Below, piece by piece: positions 6,398 through 14,012 of a stretch of DNA of 24,070 nucleotides. A program made the position numbers and the translations under genes. Each line of letters starts with the position of its first letter. Within the stretch, counting starts at the first letter, position 1. The notes below the pieces were generated by a model, which worked only from the letters and a program-made list of their open reading frames with translations, was not told the origin of the DNA and did no database searches. This stretch comes from JACPYG01 sp964356545 (GTDB lineage Bacteria; Patescibacteriota; Minisyncoccia; Minisyncoccales; Staskawiczbacteraceae). The stretch is from positions 1 to 24,070 of the forward strand of contig CAYHHX010000005.1 of the NCBI GenBank assembly GCA_964356545.1, read 5' to 3'.

Positions 6398-6577
6398 TTA
6401 TTGCTTCCCATCTTTCTGTAGAATTGAATCTAAAAGCTCTTTGCGATAAATCGGAATTTCTTTGGGCGCCTCAATTCCGAGCCTCACCGTTGTGCCATTC
6501 ATGATTTCAAGAACCACGATCTTAATGTTGTCACTGATAACAATTTCCTCATTTTTCTTGCGGGAAAGAACTAACAT
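6398..6577 (-). CDS. csrA: Carbon storage regulator CsrA (RNA-binding translational regulator)
   Basis: CsrA dimers bind GGA motifs in mRNA leaders, usually at the SD, and repress or stabilise the message. The 59-residue protein starts MLVLSRKKNEEIVI and continues VRLGIEAPKEIPIYRKEL, which matches CsrA along its length. The two residues known to be critical in E. coli CsrA are present as L4 and R45 (R44 in E. coli). The usual RR-x-G-E near the start reads RKKNEE. The start is supported by AGGAG seven bases upstream. It is transcribed alone from a TTGACT/TATAAT promoter just after metG and ends in a strong terminator. No fliW is visible in the window. Its leader holds a second GGA in ATGGA, so autoregulation is plausible. 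Confidence 0.95.
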   Translation of the reverse strand: MLVLSRKKNEEIVISDNIKIVVLEIMNGTTVRLGIEAPKEIPIYRKELLDSILQKDGKQ

Positions 6578-6584
6578 TTGTTTT

Positions 6585-6589
6585 CTCCT
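6585..6589 (-). promoter_or_regulatory. Shine-Dalgarno sequence of csrA
   Basis: The minus strand reads AGGAG, seven bases before the ATG at 6577. It fixes the start codon. Confidence 0.88.
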
Positions 6590-6601
6590 AAAAAGTCGGA
6601 T

Positions 6602-6642
6602 TCCATGGCTCTATCAAGTCATCTTAACCTGATAAAAAGAGC
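6602..6642 (-). promoter_or_regulatory. csrA leader hairpin with adjacent ATGGA site
   Basis: The leader folds as GCTCT-TTTT-ATCAGGT, loop TAAGATG, ACTTGAT-AGAGC (6608-6642). This gives a 12-bp stem with one four-base bulge and one G-U pair. Directly after it is ATGGA (6602-6606), a match to the ANGGA core, 25 bases upstream of the start. This suggests CsrA autoregulation; the folding is seen, the role inferred. Confidence 0.55.
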
Positions 6643-6649
6643 TACATTT

Positions 6650-6677
6650 ATTATATCAAACAAACAGTGAAAGTCAA
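6650..6677 (-). promoter_or_regulatory. Sigma-70 promoter of csrA
   Basis: TTGACT (6672-6677), 16 bases, TATAAT (6650-6655) on the minus strand. The -35 begins 15 bases beyond the metG stop. The inferred start near 6643 gives a leader of about 65 bases. Confidence 0.85.
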
Positions 6678-6691
6678 TAGCTGATGCTAAT

Positions 6692-8122
6692 TTAAATCCT
6701 CGGAAAGAGCGCCTCTTGTTTTTTCTGCTCAATTAATTGTTTAATTTTTTCTGAAGTTTCTGGTAAAAATGGGCATAGTAAATCTGCAATACTTTGCAAC
6801 GCAAAAAGAATATCGGAAATAATTTGATTAGCGTTTTTTTTCGCTTCCCATGGCTTTTCTTCGTTTATGTATTTATCACAAAATCCAATTAATTCCCAAA
6901 TTGATTTTAACGCCTCATTAAACTTAAAACTTTCCAAATACTTTTTACAATTTTTTTTTGCCGTATTGACTGCTTTATTAATTTTAAAACTTGGTTTTGC
7001 CTGTGAAGTATTTAGCTTGATAGCCATAGCAGTGGTTCTGGCAACAAGATTGCCAATTCCTCCAGCTAAATCTCCATTATATCTTTGCTCAAATTTTTCA
7101 TAGGTAAAATCTCCATCTTCTACTGGAGAAATTTCCCTTAAAAGATAATATCTTACGGCATCTGTGCTATATTTTTTAACAAGTAAAAATGGGTCAATTA
7201 CATTTCCTAAAGTCTTAGACATCTTTTGGCCATTTGAATTTATAAAGCCATGTATAAAAATTTGCCTTGATGGCGGCAAATCAGCCGACATAAGCATTGC
7301 TTGCCACATAGAAGACTGTTGTCTAAGATTATCTTTTCCGGCCACTTGAAGCCCTGGCCAAAAGTCATTAAATTTACCCAAATTATCCGGCCAGCCCAAA
7401 GCCGAAATATAACTCACAAGAGCATCAAACCAAACAAATATTATATGTTTATCGTCGCCGGGGACTGGCACGCCCCAGGGCATTTTTTCTTTTAATCTTG
7501 AAATGCTAAAATCTTCTAATCCACGACTGGTAAATTCTTTAATTTCATTGAATCTTGATTTCGGAATAACAAATTCAGAATTTTTTTTATAAAAATTCAG
7601 GAGTTTTTTTTGATATTTAGAATAGCGAAAAAAATAATTCTCTTCTTCAATAATCTCTATTTCCTGGCTTGAATGAATTGGACATCTGCCTTTTATAAGT
7701 TCTGATTCTGTTTTTTCCAATTCGCAACCAACGCAATATTTAATTTTATAATTTTTTTTATAGATATCTCCATTTTTATTGCACCGTGACCAAAATTCTT
7801 GCGCCGCCTTAATATGATGCGGGTCAGTTGTACGAATAAAGTTGTTATAGCTTAAATTTAAAGCAACTTTTAAGCTATTAAATTTTTTTGCGTATATATC
7901 ACAATAGATTTGTGGTTCAAGATTATTTTCTTTGGCTTTACGGAAAATTTTTAAACCGTGTTCATCCACGCCTGTATTAAAAAATACTTCGCACCCTTGT
8001 GCCTGATAATAACGCGCAAGTACATCTGCCTGAATTATTTCTAATGCGTAGCCGATATGCGGGTCGGCGTTAACATATGGCAGAGTAGTTGTAATATAGA
8101 ACTTTTTATTTCTGTTAGACAT
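6692..8122 (-). CDS. metG: Methionine--tRNA ligase
   Basis: Charges initiator and elongator tRNA-Met. The 476-residue class I enzyme has HIGY (22-25) in place of HIGH and KMSKT (300-304) in place of KMSKS, both within the family's usual variation. A zinc knuckle is visible as C130-x2-C133 and C147-x2-H150. VWFDALVSYISALG and GVDEHGLK are typical MetRS segments. The adenylate-site region reads GKDNLRQQSSMWQAML, where most MetRS have histidine-rich GKDI-x-RFH, so this family is somewhat divergent. It lacks the C-terminal dimerisation domain seen in longer MetRS. No SD precedes the ATG. csrA follows on the same strand. Confidence 0.95.
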   Translation of the reverse strand: MSNRNKKFYITTTLPYVNADPHIGYALEIIQADVLARYYQAQGCEVFFNTGVDEHGLKIFRKAKENNLEPQIYCDIYAKKFNSLKVALNLSYNNFIRTTDPHHIKAAQEFWSRCNKNGDIYKKNYKIKYCVGCELEKTESELIKGRCPIHSSQEIEIIEEENYFFRYSKYQKKLLNFYKKNSEFVIPKSRFNEIKEFTSRGLEDFSISRLKEKMPWGVPVPGDDKHIIFVWFDALVSYISALGWPDNLGKFNDFWPGLQVAGKDNLRQQSSMWQAMLMSADLPPSRQIFIHGFINSNGQKMSKTLGNVIDPFLLVKKYSTDAVRYYLLREISPVEDGDFTYEKFEQRYNGDLAGGIGNLVARTTAMAIKLNTSQAKPSFKINKAVNTAKKNCKKYLESFKFNEALKSIWELIGFCDKYINEEKPWEAKKNANQIISDILFALQSIADLLCPFLPETSEKIKQLIEQKKQEALFPRI

Positions 8123-8126
8123 ATAG

Positions 8127-8140
8127 TATAATAATTATAA
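8127..8140. promoter_or_regulatory. Possible divergent -10 boxes between metG and the membrane protein gene
   Basis: The 37-base gap holds TATAAT on the plus strand (8127-8132) and TATAAT on the minus strand (8134-8139). Neither has a good -35 box at the right distance, so this is tentative. Confidence 0.3.
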
Positions 8141-8159
8141 CACTTTTTAATAACTTTTC

Positions 8160-8621
8160 ATGACTTTAACTCCTCATTTGCTTTTAGGGGCCGCCGTTGC
8201 CTCAAAAATAGAATATCTGCCCGCGGCATTATTGATGGCTTTTTTAAGCCACTATTTTTTAGATTTAATTCCCCATATTGAATACTCTATTGATAATATT
8301 ACAAAAAAGCAATGGCAAAAATCGATGCCCGATATTTTAAGAGTGCTTTTGGATTTTTCATTTGGCATGTTATTGATTTTAATATTTTCACATCCATCAA
8401 CTAATGGACAGATTGTAATTTATATAGGCGCTTTTATTGCTCTAATACCCGACAGTTTAACTATCATAAGTTCTATTTATCCAAATAAAATTTTATTAAA
8501 ACACGACCAATTCCATAGGGAAAAAATACATTTTTTAAAACACAAAAAAATCTCCACCTTTTGGAGAATCTTAAGCCAACTTTTAGTAATTATTATCTCT
8601 ATTATTCTATTAATATATTAG
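8160..8621 (+). CDS. Small integral membrane protein, possibly a YdjM/DUF457-like membrane-bound hydrolase
   Basis: The 153-residue protein has about four hydrophobic segments (roughly 5-30, 55-78, 82-105 and 135-153). Conserved-looking polar residues lie at membrane borders: H6 in TPHLLLG, SHYFLDLIPH near 29-38, D95 in IPDS, and H112 and H117 in KHDQFH. This arrangement of His and Asp resembles the YdjM/DUF457 group of predicted membrane-bound metal-dependent hydrolases, but the match is by pattern only. It is the only plus-strand gene between the left edge and smpB. It diverges from metG by 37 bases, and its last 20 bases overlap the 3' end of the convergent AI-2E family gene. No SD is visible. 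Confidence 0.8.
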   Translation: MTLTPHLLLGAAVASKIEYLPAALLMAFLSHYFLDLIPHIEYSIDNITKKQWQKSMPDILRVLLDFSFGMLLILIFSHPSTNGQIVIYIGAFIALIPDSLTIISSIYPNKILLKHDQFHREKIHFLKHKKISTFWRILSQLLVIIISIILLIY

Positions 8622-9639
8622 TTTCATTATCTCTTCTTTTTTCTAAAAACTCTTTTAAAAATTCATAAATAATTCCAAAAACCGGCACGGCAAAAACTGT
8701 GCCCAAAAAGCCAAAAATCTGAGACCCTACAAGCAAGGCTAATAAAACTAATACTGGAGGAAGGTCAATCATTTTTTTCATTAATATAGGAGTTAAAAGA
8801 TTATTTTCTATTAACTGAATTAATAAAAAAGCAGACAAAACATAAAATACCAAATACCAAGAAGTCGAAGGAGAGGCAACAAATATAATCAATAAAATAC
8901 TAGTTACCCATGGCCCTATATATGGTACGAAGTTTAAAATTCCAGCCAACAAAGCAAGAATGAAAACATACTTTACTCCAAATGTGTAAAAAACGATAAA
9001 AGAAGATACTCCCACAAAAAGACAGGCCAAAATTCTTGCTCCAAACCAACCGGCAACTTTGTTTTGAGCCCTTTTGAAAAGAGTCATTATGAGCGCTTCA
9101 TATTTTTTAGGACATAGTAATACCAAAACTCTTTCTACGCCTTTTTCTTCTAAAGAAAGAAAAAAAGCAATTGCCAAAATAAAAATAGTTGAAGCGAGTC
9201 CGCCAAAAAAGGTTAAGAGAGCACTTATAACACCTTTAGAGCTTTTTTCTAAGTTCCCGGTTAAAATTTTTGAAACCTCTCCAAATCCTTCTGCAACATC
9301 AAAGCCAAATTGCCTTAAAAGAGGGCTAATTCTCTCAAAATAACTAGGCAACGACTGCGATAGTTGTTTTACTTCATAAACAAAAATAGGAGCTGTTAAA
9401 TAAATTAGAAGACCCAAAAAACCAAAAATTGATAAATAAATTAAAAATATTGCAATAATTTTAGGAATATAAACCTTCCTTAAAAAGTTAACAGCTGGCT
9501 GAAGTAAGATAGAAATCACGAGGGCGAAAAAAAACCAGACTGCAATATCTCTGGCAAGATAAATAACATAAAAAATAAAACTGGCTATGAAAAACTTAAT
9601 GATTGTTTCCCAAGAAACATCTAAGGTTTTTTCTGACAT
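8602..9639 (-). CDS. AI-2E family transporter / PerM-like polytopic membrane protein
   Basis: The 345-residue protein is mostly hydrophobic. It has paired N-terminal membrane segments (about 12-50 and 60-85), a soluble amphipathic stretch (about 90-140) and a C-terminal membrane bundle. The C-terminal motif LPPVLVLLALLVGSQIFG followed by GTVFAVPVFGII is diagnostic of the AI-2E/UPF0118 family. Members include E. coli TqsA (autoinducer-2 export) and bacterial Na+/H+ antiporters, so the substrate cannot be named. It is the last gene of the long minus-strand run, 16 bases after the M16 peptidase. It overlaps the convergent neighbour by 20 bases at the 3' end. Confidence 0.88.
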   Translation of the reverse strand: MSEKTLDVSWETIIKFFIASFIFYVIYLARDIAVWFFFALVISILLQPAVNFLRKVYIPKIIAIFLIYLSIFGFLGLLIYLTAPIFVYEVKQLSQSLPSYFERISPLLRQFGFDVAEGFGEVSKILTGNLEKSSKGVISALLTFFGGLASTIFILAIAFFLSLEEKGVERVLVLLCPKKYEALIMTLFKRAQNKVAGWFGARILACLFVGVSSFIVFYTFGVKYVFILALLAGILNFVPYIGPWVTSILLIIFVASPSTSWYLVFYVLSAFLLIQLIENNLLTPILMKKMIDLPPVLVLLALLVGSQIFGFLGTVFAVPVFGIIYEFLKEFLEKRRDNETNILIE

Positions 9640-9655
9640 ATCTATTTACTTTAAA

Positions 9656-10921
9656 TTAAATCTTCAATAAATGCTGAAGTTTTTCTTTTTCTTTAAATGG
9701 CCCTATTACGGCTAAATTAAGATTTTTTGATAAAAATATATCTTCAGCTACTTTTTTTATATCATATATAGAGACTTTGTCAATATTTTTAAATTTTTCT
9801 TCTAAAGTTAGAATTTTACCTTCTAATAATTCTTGAGAAGCATAAAAAGATGCCTGGCTGTCTGATGACTCTAAAGACAATGCCGATATTCCCTTTAAAT
9901 AATCTTTTGCTTTTTGAAGTTCCTTTACTGTAATTGTTCTATTTTTTAAATCCTTGTATTCTTCTAAAATTAACCTGACTGATTTTTCTAAATTTTTGTG
10001 ATCTATTCCTGCCTGAGTTACCAAATACCCAGTATCTGAAGTAGCATCAACCGAAGTATGAATATAATAAGCCAAACCCTGCCTTTCCCTGACTTTAATA
10101 AAAAGTCGAGAGCTCATATTGCCGCCTAAAATTATAGACAATAAAGATAGAGCATTTCTTTGGGGATGAAATAAATCATAAGCCCTTACTCCAAGACAAA
10201 AGTGAGTTTGGTCTGTTTTTTTAAAGTGCAACATTGTCTCTGGTTTTTGCTGTTCTTCTTTTGTTTTGATTTTTTCTTGAGCATCTCTAATTTCTATATT
10301 TTTAAAATACTCTTGTACTTTATTTTTTACATTTTTTGAATCTATATTCCCCGAAACACAAACAACAATGTTTGATGAAGAATAATGATTTTTATAATAA
10401 TCTAAAACTTTTTGCCTATTAAAGCTCAAGATATTTTCTTTTTCCCCAATAATTCTCCAACCGGCCGGCTGATCTCCATAGAGCAACTTTTCGAAAAGCT
10501 CAGAAACATAAGCGGTTGGAGTATCTAAATACATATTCATTTCTTCAATTATTACGCCTTTTTCTTTTTGCATTTCTTTTTGGTCAAATTTAGAATTCAA
10601 GAACATATCAGAAATCCAATCTAATGCAACGTCCAAATGTCTCTTGTCGACTTTGGCCCAAAAACCAGTAATTTCTTTTGAGGTAAAAGCATTATATTCT
10701 CCGCCAACCATATCTAAGGTCTCAGCTATTTCTAAGGTGTTTGGTCTTTTTTTTGTACCCTTAAAAAACATGTGTTCTAAAAAGTGTGAGATGCCATTTA
10801 TTTCCTTTGTTTCGTGTTTGGACCCTGTGCCAACTAATATCAAAACTGTCACGCTGTTGGCATTTTTTGATGGAACGGTAATTAATCTTAATCCGCTTTT
10901 AAGTGTAGTTTTTTGAAACAT
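9656..10921 (-). CDS. M16 family zinc peptidase (processing-peptidase-like)
   Basis: The 421-residue protein starts as a typical M16 subunit (FQKTTLKSGLRLITVPS). It carries the inverted zinc motif H46-F-L-E49-H50 and the distal zinc glutamate in KGVIIEEMNMY (E127, 76 residues on). The C-terminal half has the R/Y-type substrate-binding segment RERQGLAYYIHT. The length fits a one-subunit bacterial M16B peptidase that works as a homodimer, like the B. subtilis YmxG type. There is no signal peptide, so it is cytoplasmic. It lies 33 bases after glyS and 16 before the AI-2E gene, so co-transcription is likely. The substrate is unknown. Confidence 0.93.
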   Translation of the reverse strand: MFQKTTLKSGLRLITVPSKNANSVTVLILVGTGSKHETKEINGISHFLEHMFFKGTKKRPNTLEIAETLDMVGGEYNAFTSKEITGFWAKVDKRHLDVALDWISDMFLNSKFDQKEMQKEKGVIIEEMNMYLDTPTAYVSELFEKLLYGDQPAGWRIIGEKENILSFNRQKVLDYYKNHYSSSNIVVCVSGNIDSKNVKNKVQEYFKNIEIRDAQEKIKTKEEQQKPETMLHFKKTDQTHFCLGVRAYDLFHPQRNALSLLSIILGGNMSSRLFIKVRERQGLAYYIHTSVDATSDTGYLVTQAGIDHKNLEKSVRLILEEYKDLKNRTITVKELQKAKDYLKGISALSLESSDSQASFYASQELLEGKILTLEEKFKNIDKVSIYDIKKVAEDIFLSKNLNLAVIGPFKEKEKLQHLLKI

Positions 10922-10954
10922 TTTATTTTTTTTACTAATAAAAAACTTTTTCTT

Positions 10955-12301
10955 TTAAATAAAATCTGATATTTTTTTGACTAAATCAGAAATTTTTATT
11001 CTTTCTTGAGCCATTGTATCTCTATCTCTTATTGTAACATCATTATTTTTTAAAGTTTCGGAATCAATAGTTATGCAAAACGGAGTACCAATTTCATCCT
11101 GACGACGATAACGCTTACCTATTGATCCAGTTTCGTCATACTGACACATCCAGTGCTCTTGTAAATTATGAAATATATCTAAGGCGGGCTTAGTTAGCTC
11201 TTCTTTCTTTGATAAGGGTAATACTGCAATTTTAATCGGCGCAATCTGCTTTGGAAATTTTAATACCACTTCTGTTTCATGAATTGCATTATCCTTTCCA
11301 GATCTTGCTTTTGATTCTGAATAGGCATCTATTAATGTTGCAAGCATTATTCTATCTAATCCGAAAGTTGGTTCTATAACATAGGGAATAAATTCCTTTA
11401 AAGAATTTTCATCTTTATATGTAAGATTCGCTCCAGAAAAAGTAATGTGATTTTTGAGGTCATAGTCAGTACGATTAGCAATTCCAGCTATTTCATCCCA
11501 ACCAAAAGGAAAATTATAGTAAGTATCAACTGTTCGTTTTGAATAATGAGCCAGCTCATCTTTTGGTAATTCAACAGTTTTAATATTCTCTTTTTTAAGA
11601 CCAAGGTCATTAATAAAAAAGTCTTGCTGATATGAAAGAAGATCAGAAAAAGCCTTCTCGTCATTGTTTGGTTCCACAAAGTATTCAAATTCAGCAATAG
11701 TGAATTCCTTCATTCTAAAAGTTAAGTTGCCAGCGGTAATCTCATTACGGAATGAGCGACCAACCTGGGCGATACCCAAGGGCAGTTTACGACGCATAGA
11801 GTCAAGCACTAATTTAAAATCTGTAAACATCGTTTGAGCAGTTTCGCCACGTAAGTATGTGGCAGATGTATTGTCTTCTGTAGTTCCAATGAAAGTTTTA
11901 AATAATAAGTTAAAATTTTTGGGTTCAGTCCATTCAACTTTTTTACTGTGCGTTTTTTCGTGTTTTTTAATTTCAAGAGATTTATCTGATCGTAATCTTG
12001 TATGACAAATTTTACATTCTACTAATGGATCTGTAAAATTTTTAATATGTCCAGATGCTTCCCACACTTTTGGATTCATAATAATTGGCCCTCTAATACC
12101 AACTACATCTGACCTCTTCTGAACAAATTTTTTCCACCATAAATTTCGAATATTATTAAATAATTCCGTACCCAAAGGACCATAGTCATAGCTATTAGAT
12201 AGTCCGCCATAAATTTCAGAGCCAGGGAAAATAAATCCTCGCCTTTTACATAAGGAAACTATTTTCTCCATCAAATTATTTTCTATTTTTTTCTCTTTCA
12301 T
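10955..12301 (-). CDS. glyS: Glycine--tRNA ligase (dimeric, eukaryote/archaea-like type)
   Basis: Charges tRNA-Gly. The 448-residue class II enzyme is the homodimeric single-chain form rather than the alpha2-beta2 GlyQ/GlyS form. It opens with LCKRRGFIFPGSEIYGGL and SYDYGPLG. RGETAQ lies at 151-156, class II motif 2 FRNEI at 184-188 and motif 3 in FGLDRIMLATL. A C-terminal anticodon-binding domain begins near APIKIAVLPL. A CKIC pair (97-100) remains from a zinc-binding insertion. It follows the membrane-anchored protein gene by 30 bases on the same strand. No clear SD is present. Confidence 0.96.
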   Translation of the reverse strand: MKEKKIENNLMEKIVSLCKRRGFIFPGSEIYGGLSNSYDYGPLGTELFNNIRNLWWKKFVQKRSDVVGIRGPIIMNPKVWEASGHIKNFTDPLVECKICHTRLRSDKSLEIKKHEKTHSKKVEWTEPKNFNLLFKTFIGTTEDNTSATYLRGETAQTMFTDFKLVLDSMRRKLPLGIAQVGRSFRNEITAGNLTFRMKEFTIAEFEYFVEPNNDEKAFSDLLSYQQDFFINDLGLKKENIKTVELPKDELAHYSKRTVDTYYNFPFGWDEIAGIANRTDYDLKNHITFSGANLTYKDENSLKEFIPYVIEPTFGLDRIMLATLIDAYSESKARSGKDNAIHETEVVLKFPKQIAPIKIAVLPLSKKEELTKPALDIFHNLQEHWMCQYDETGSIGKRYRRQDEIGTPFCITIDSETLKNNDVTIRDRDTMAQERIKISDLVKKISDFI

Positions 12302-12331
12302 AATCTCAAATTTTTAAATATGCTTTGTATA

Positions 12332-14008
12332 TTATTGCACTATTCCACCACTAGGAGTACTTGTGTCGTCTGGCAAACTAGTATTTACCGGCAATGATTT
12401 GCCCTGAGCAATAGACCCTGTAAATTGATCTTCTGCGGTAATACTTGCTTCACTGACAAGAGAAGCTGTGCTTCCTTTTTGGGAACTATCGGGAATTAAA
12501 GAAACTTGAAAAGAAATAGAAGGAGCATTGCTTAAAATTCCCATACCAGCTGTAATCGGTGCCCCACCAGAAACATTCCAAACTATTTCCCGACTGTTGT
12601 TGTCAAATGAAAAATTTAAAAATTCTGCTTCTGGTAAAACTCTACCAGTTAAACTTACATTTTGCGGCAAAACTGCTCTGACTTTTGCGTTTTTAGTATC
12701 ATTAAAATAATTTTTAAGCTCCCAAGTTATTGTATAGGTCGTTGGCGTGCCAACTATTGGAGGAGTAGGACCCGAATTTGTAATTCCTGATTTATTTGAA
12801 TAATATCCTTTTTGCAAAACTTCCAATTTTGAATTAACTTTTGTTTGAAACTCATTAATAATTTGAGAAATATCAACCTTATTTTTTATTATTGTATTAT
12901 TTTTTTCCAAATCAGATTGAGTCCAATCATTTTTTAATTGAACATCAAACTCAACTTTACCTTCCTTTTGGGGAGCTAAATATCTTAATTCTGGCACTTG
13001 CTTATAATCCCAAGCGATTAATCTATCATTTGCTCTAACTTCACCAGTTGAAGATTTTATACTCTGCATATCTATAGCTTGACCGTCTAACTTAGTTAAT
13101 AAAAATAAATTATTAAAAGGGGTAGACCCGATGTTTCTAAAGAAAATTTCGTAATGCAACTTTTCTCCGGGAGAAGCGACATAATTTGGATAACCATTAA
13201 TTCGCTGTGATATAAAAATTAAAGGCTCGACAATAGACACCTCTTTATTTGTATCTTTTATTAAAACAAAAACTCCATCCCGCCACATGCCGAGGCGGGC
13301 GACAAAGCCCAATGATTGTCCTGGATCGCCGGTAATTCTTCCATTAACTGTTACTCTGCCGCCCTGTGCTTTATTTAGCGTTGGAATTTTCCATTCAGAT
13401 TTGTCTAAAGATGAGGGAATCGAACTTTCTAATTGGAAACCATTTATGGAATCAATTTTTATACTAAGGTTTTCTAAAGGATAATCTATATTAGAAAAAT
13501 AATTAAGCGAATACTGCATTTCTTTACCCCTTTCTGCTTTTGAAGGTAAATCAAAATCTAATGTTATCGGCACTGAATTAATTTTTACGCTAAAAGTGGT
13601 ATAAGATTCAAAGCGAACTGTTAGATTTTTAGGCATATAAGAAAGCCATGCCTTGGCTATGGCTAAACTATTTTCGCTACCTAAAAGCCTTGTTTTAAAT
13701 TTTACGAAGTTCTCATCTCCTGGATAAATATCTTTTAAATCTTGGGTGAATCTTGTTTTGCCGTCTTCTGTTAGAGAATGCTCGGGAAGTTCAAAAATAA
13801 GACTTGGCTCTTGCAAAACAGAGTTTCCATTGTTTTTATATTTAACAGTATATTCTATCTCGTCGCCCATTTTAATAGTATCAGTTCCTAAAATTTCTAA
13901 TTTTAAAACTTCTTTTGAAAAAATATTGTCACGATAAAGCCAAAAGCCGAAAAAACCCCCAACAATAACAACCAATATTAGAAATACAAAAATTATTTTT
14001 TTATTCAT
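12332..14008 (-). CDS. Membrane-anchored extracellular protein with repeated Ig-like (DUF11/CARDB-like) domains
   Basis: The 558-residue protein has one N-terminal membrane helix (about 4-26, KKIIFVFLILVVIVGG) and the rest lies outside. At least three beta-rich repeats are visible. The first (about 35-115) has LEILGTDTIKMGDEIEYTVK and NNGNSVLQ. The others recur near 260-350 (PGEKLHYEIFFRNIGSTPF) and 415-505 (YTITWELKNYFNDTKNAKV). The pattern of conserved K/N-N-x-G followed by a hydrophobic strand matches the DUF11/CARDB type adhesion-like fold. The tail is low-complexity and rich in S, P and T. It lies four bases after recO and 30 before glyS, an odd place for a surface protein. A binding or scaffolding role is inferred. 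Confidence 0.85.
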   Translation of the reverse strand: MNKKIIFVFLILVVIVGGFFGFWLYRDNIFSKEVLKLEILGTDTIKMGDEIEYTVKYKNNGNSVLQEPSLIFELPEHSLTEDGKTRFTQDLKDIYPGDENFVKFKTRLLGSENSLAIAKAWLSYMPKNLTVRFESYTTFSVKINSVPITLDFDLPSKAERGKEMQYSLNYFSNIDYPLENLSIKIDSINGFQLESSIPSSLDKSEWKIPTLNKAQGGRVTVNGRITGDPGQSLGFVARLGMWRDGVFVLIKDTNKEVSIVEPLIFISQRINGYPNYVASPGEKLHYEIFFRNIGSTPFNNLFLLTKLDGQAIDMQSIKSSTGEVRANDRLIAWDYKQVPELRYLAPQKEGKVEFDVQLKNDWTQSDLEKNNTIIKNKVDISQIINEFQTKVNSKLEVLQKGYYSNKSGITNSGPTPPIVGTPTTYTITWELKNYFNDTKNAKVRAVLPQNVSLTGRVLPEAEFLNFSFDNNSREIVWNVSGGAPITAGMGILSNAPSISFQVSLIPDSSQKGSTASLVSEASITAEDQFTGSIAQGKSLPVNTSLPDDTSTPSGGIVQ

Positions 14009-14012
14009 ATTA

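Noticed and set aside
6313..6504. 63-codon open frame on the plus strand between tatD and metG
   Set aside because: It is antisense to csrA and its terminator. The minus-strand frame matches CsrA along its full length.
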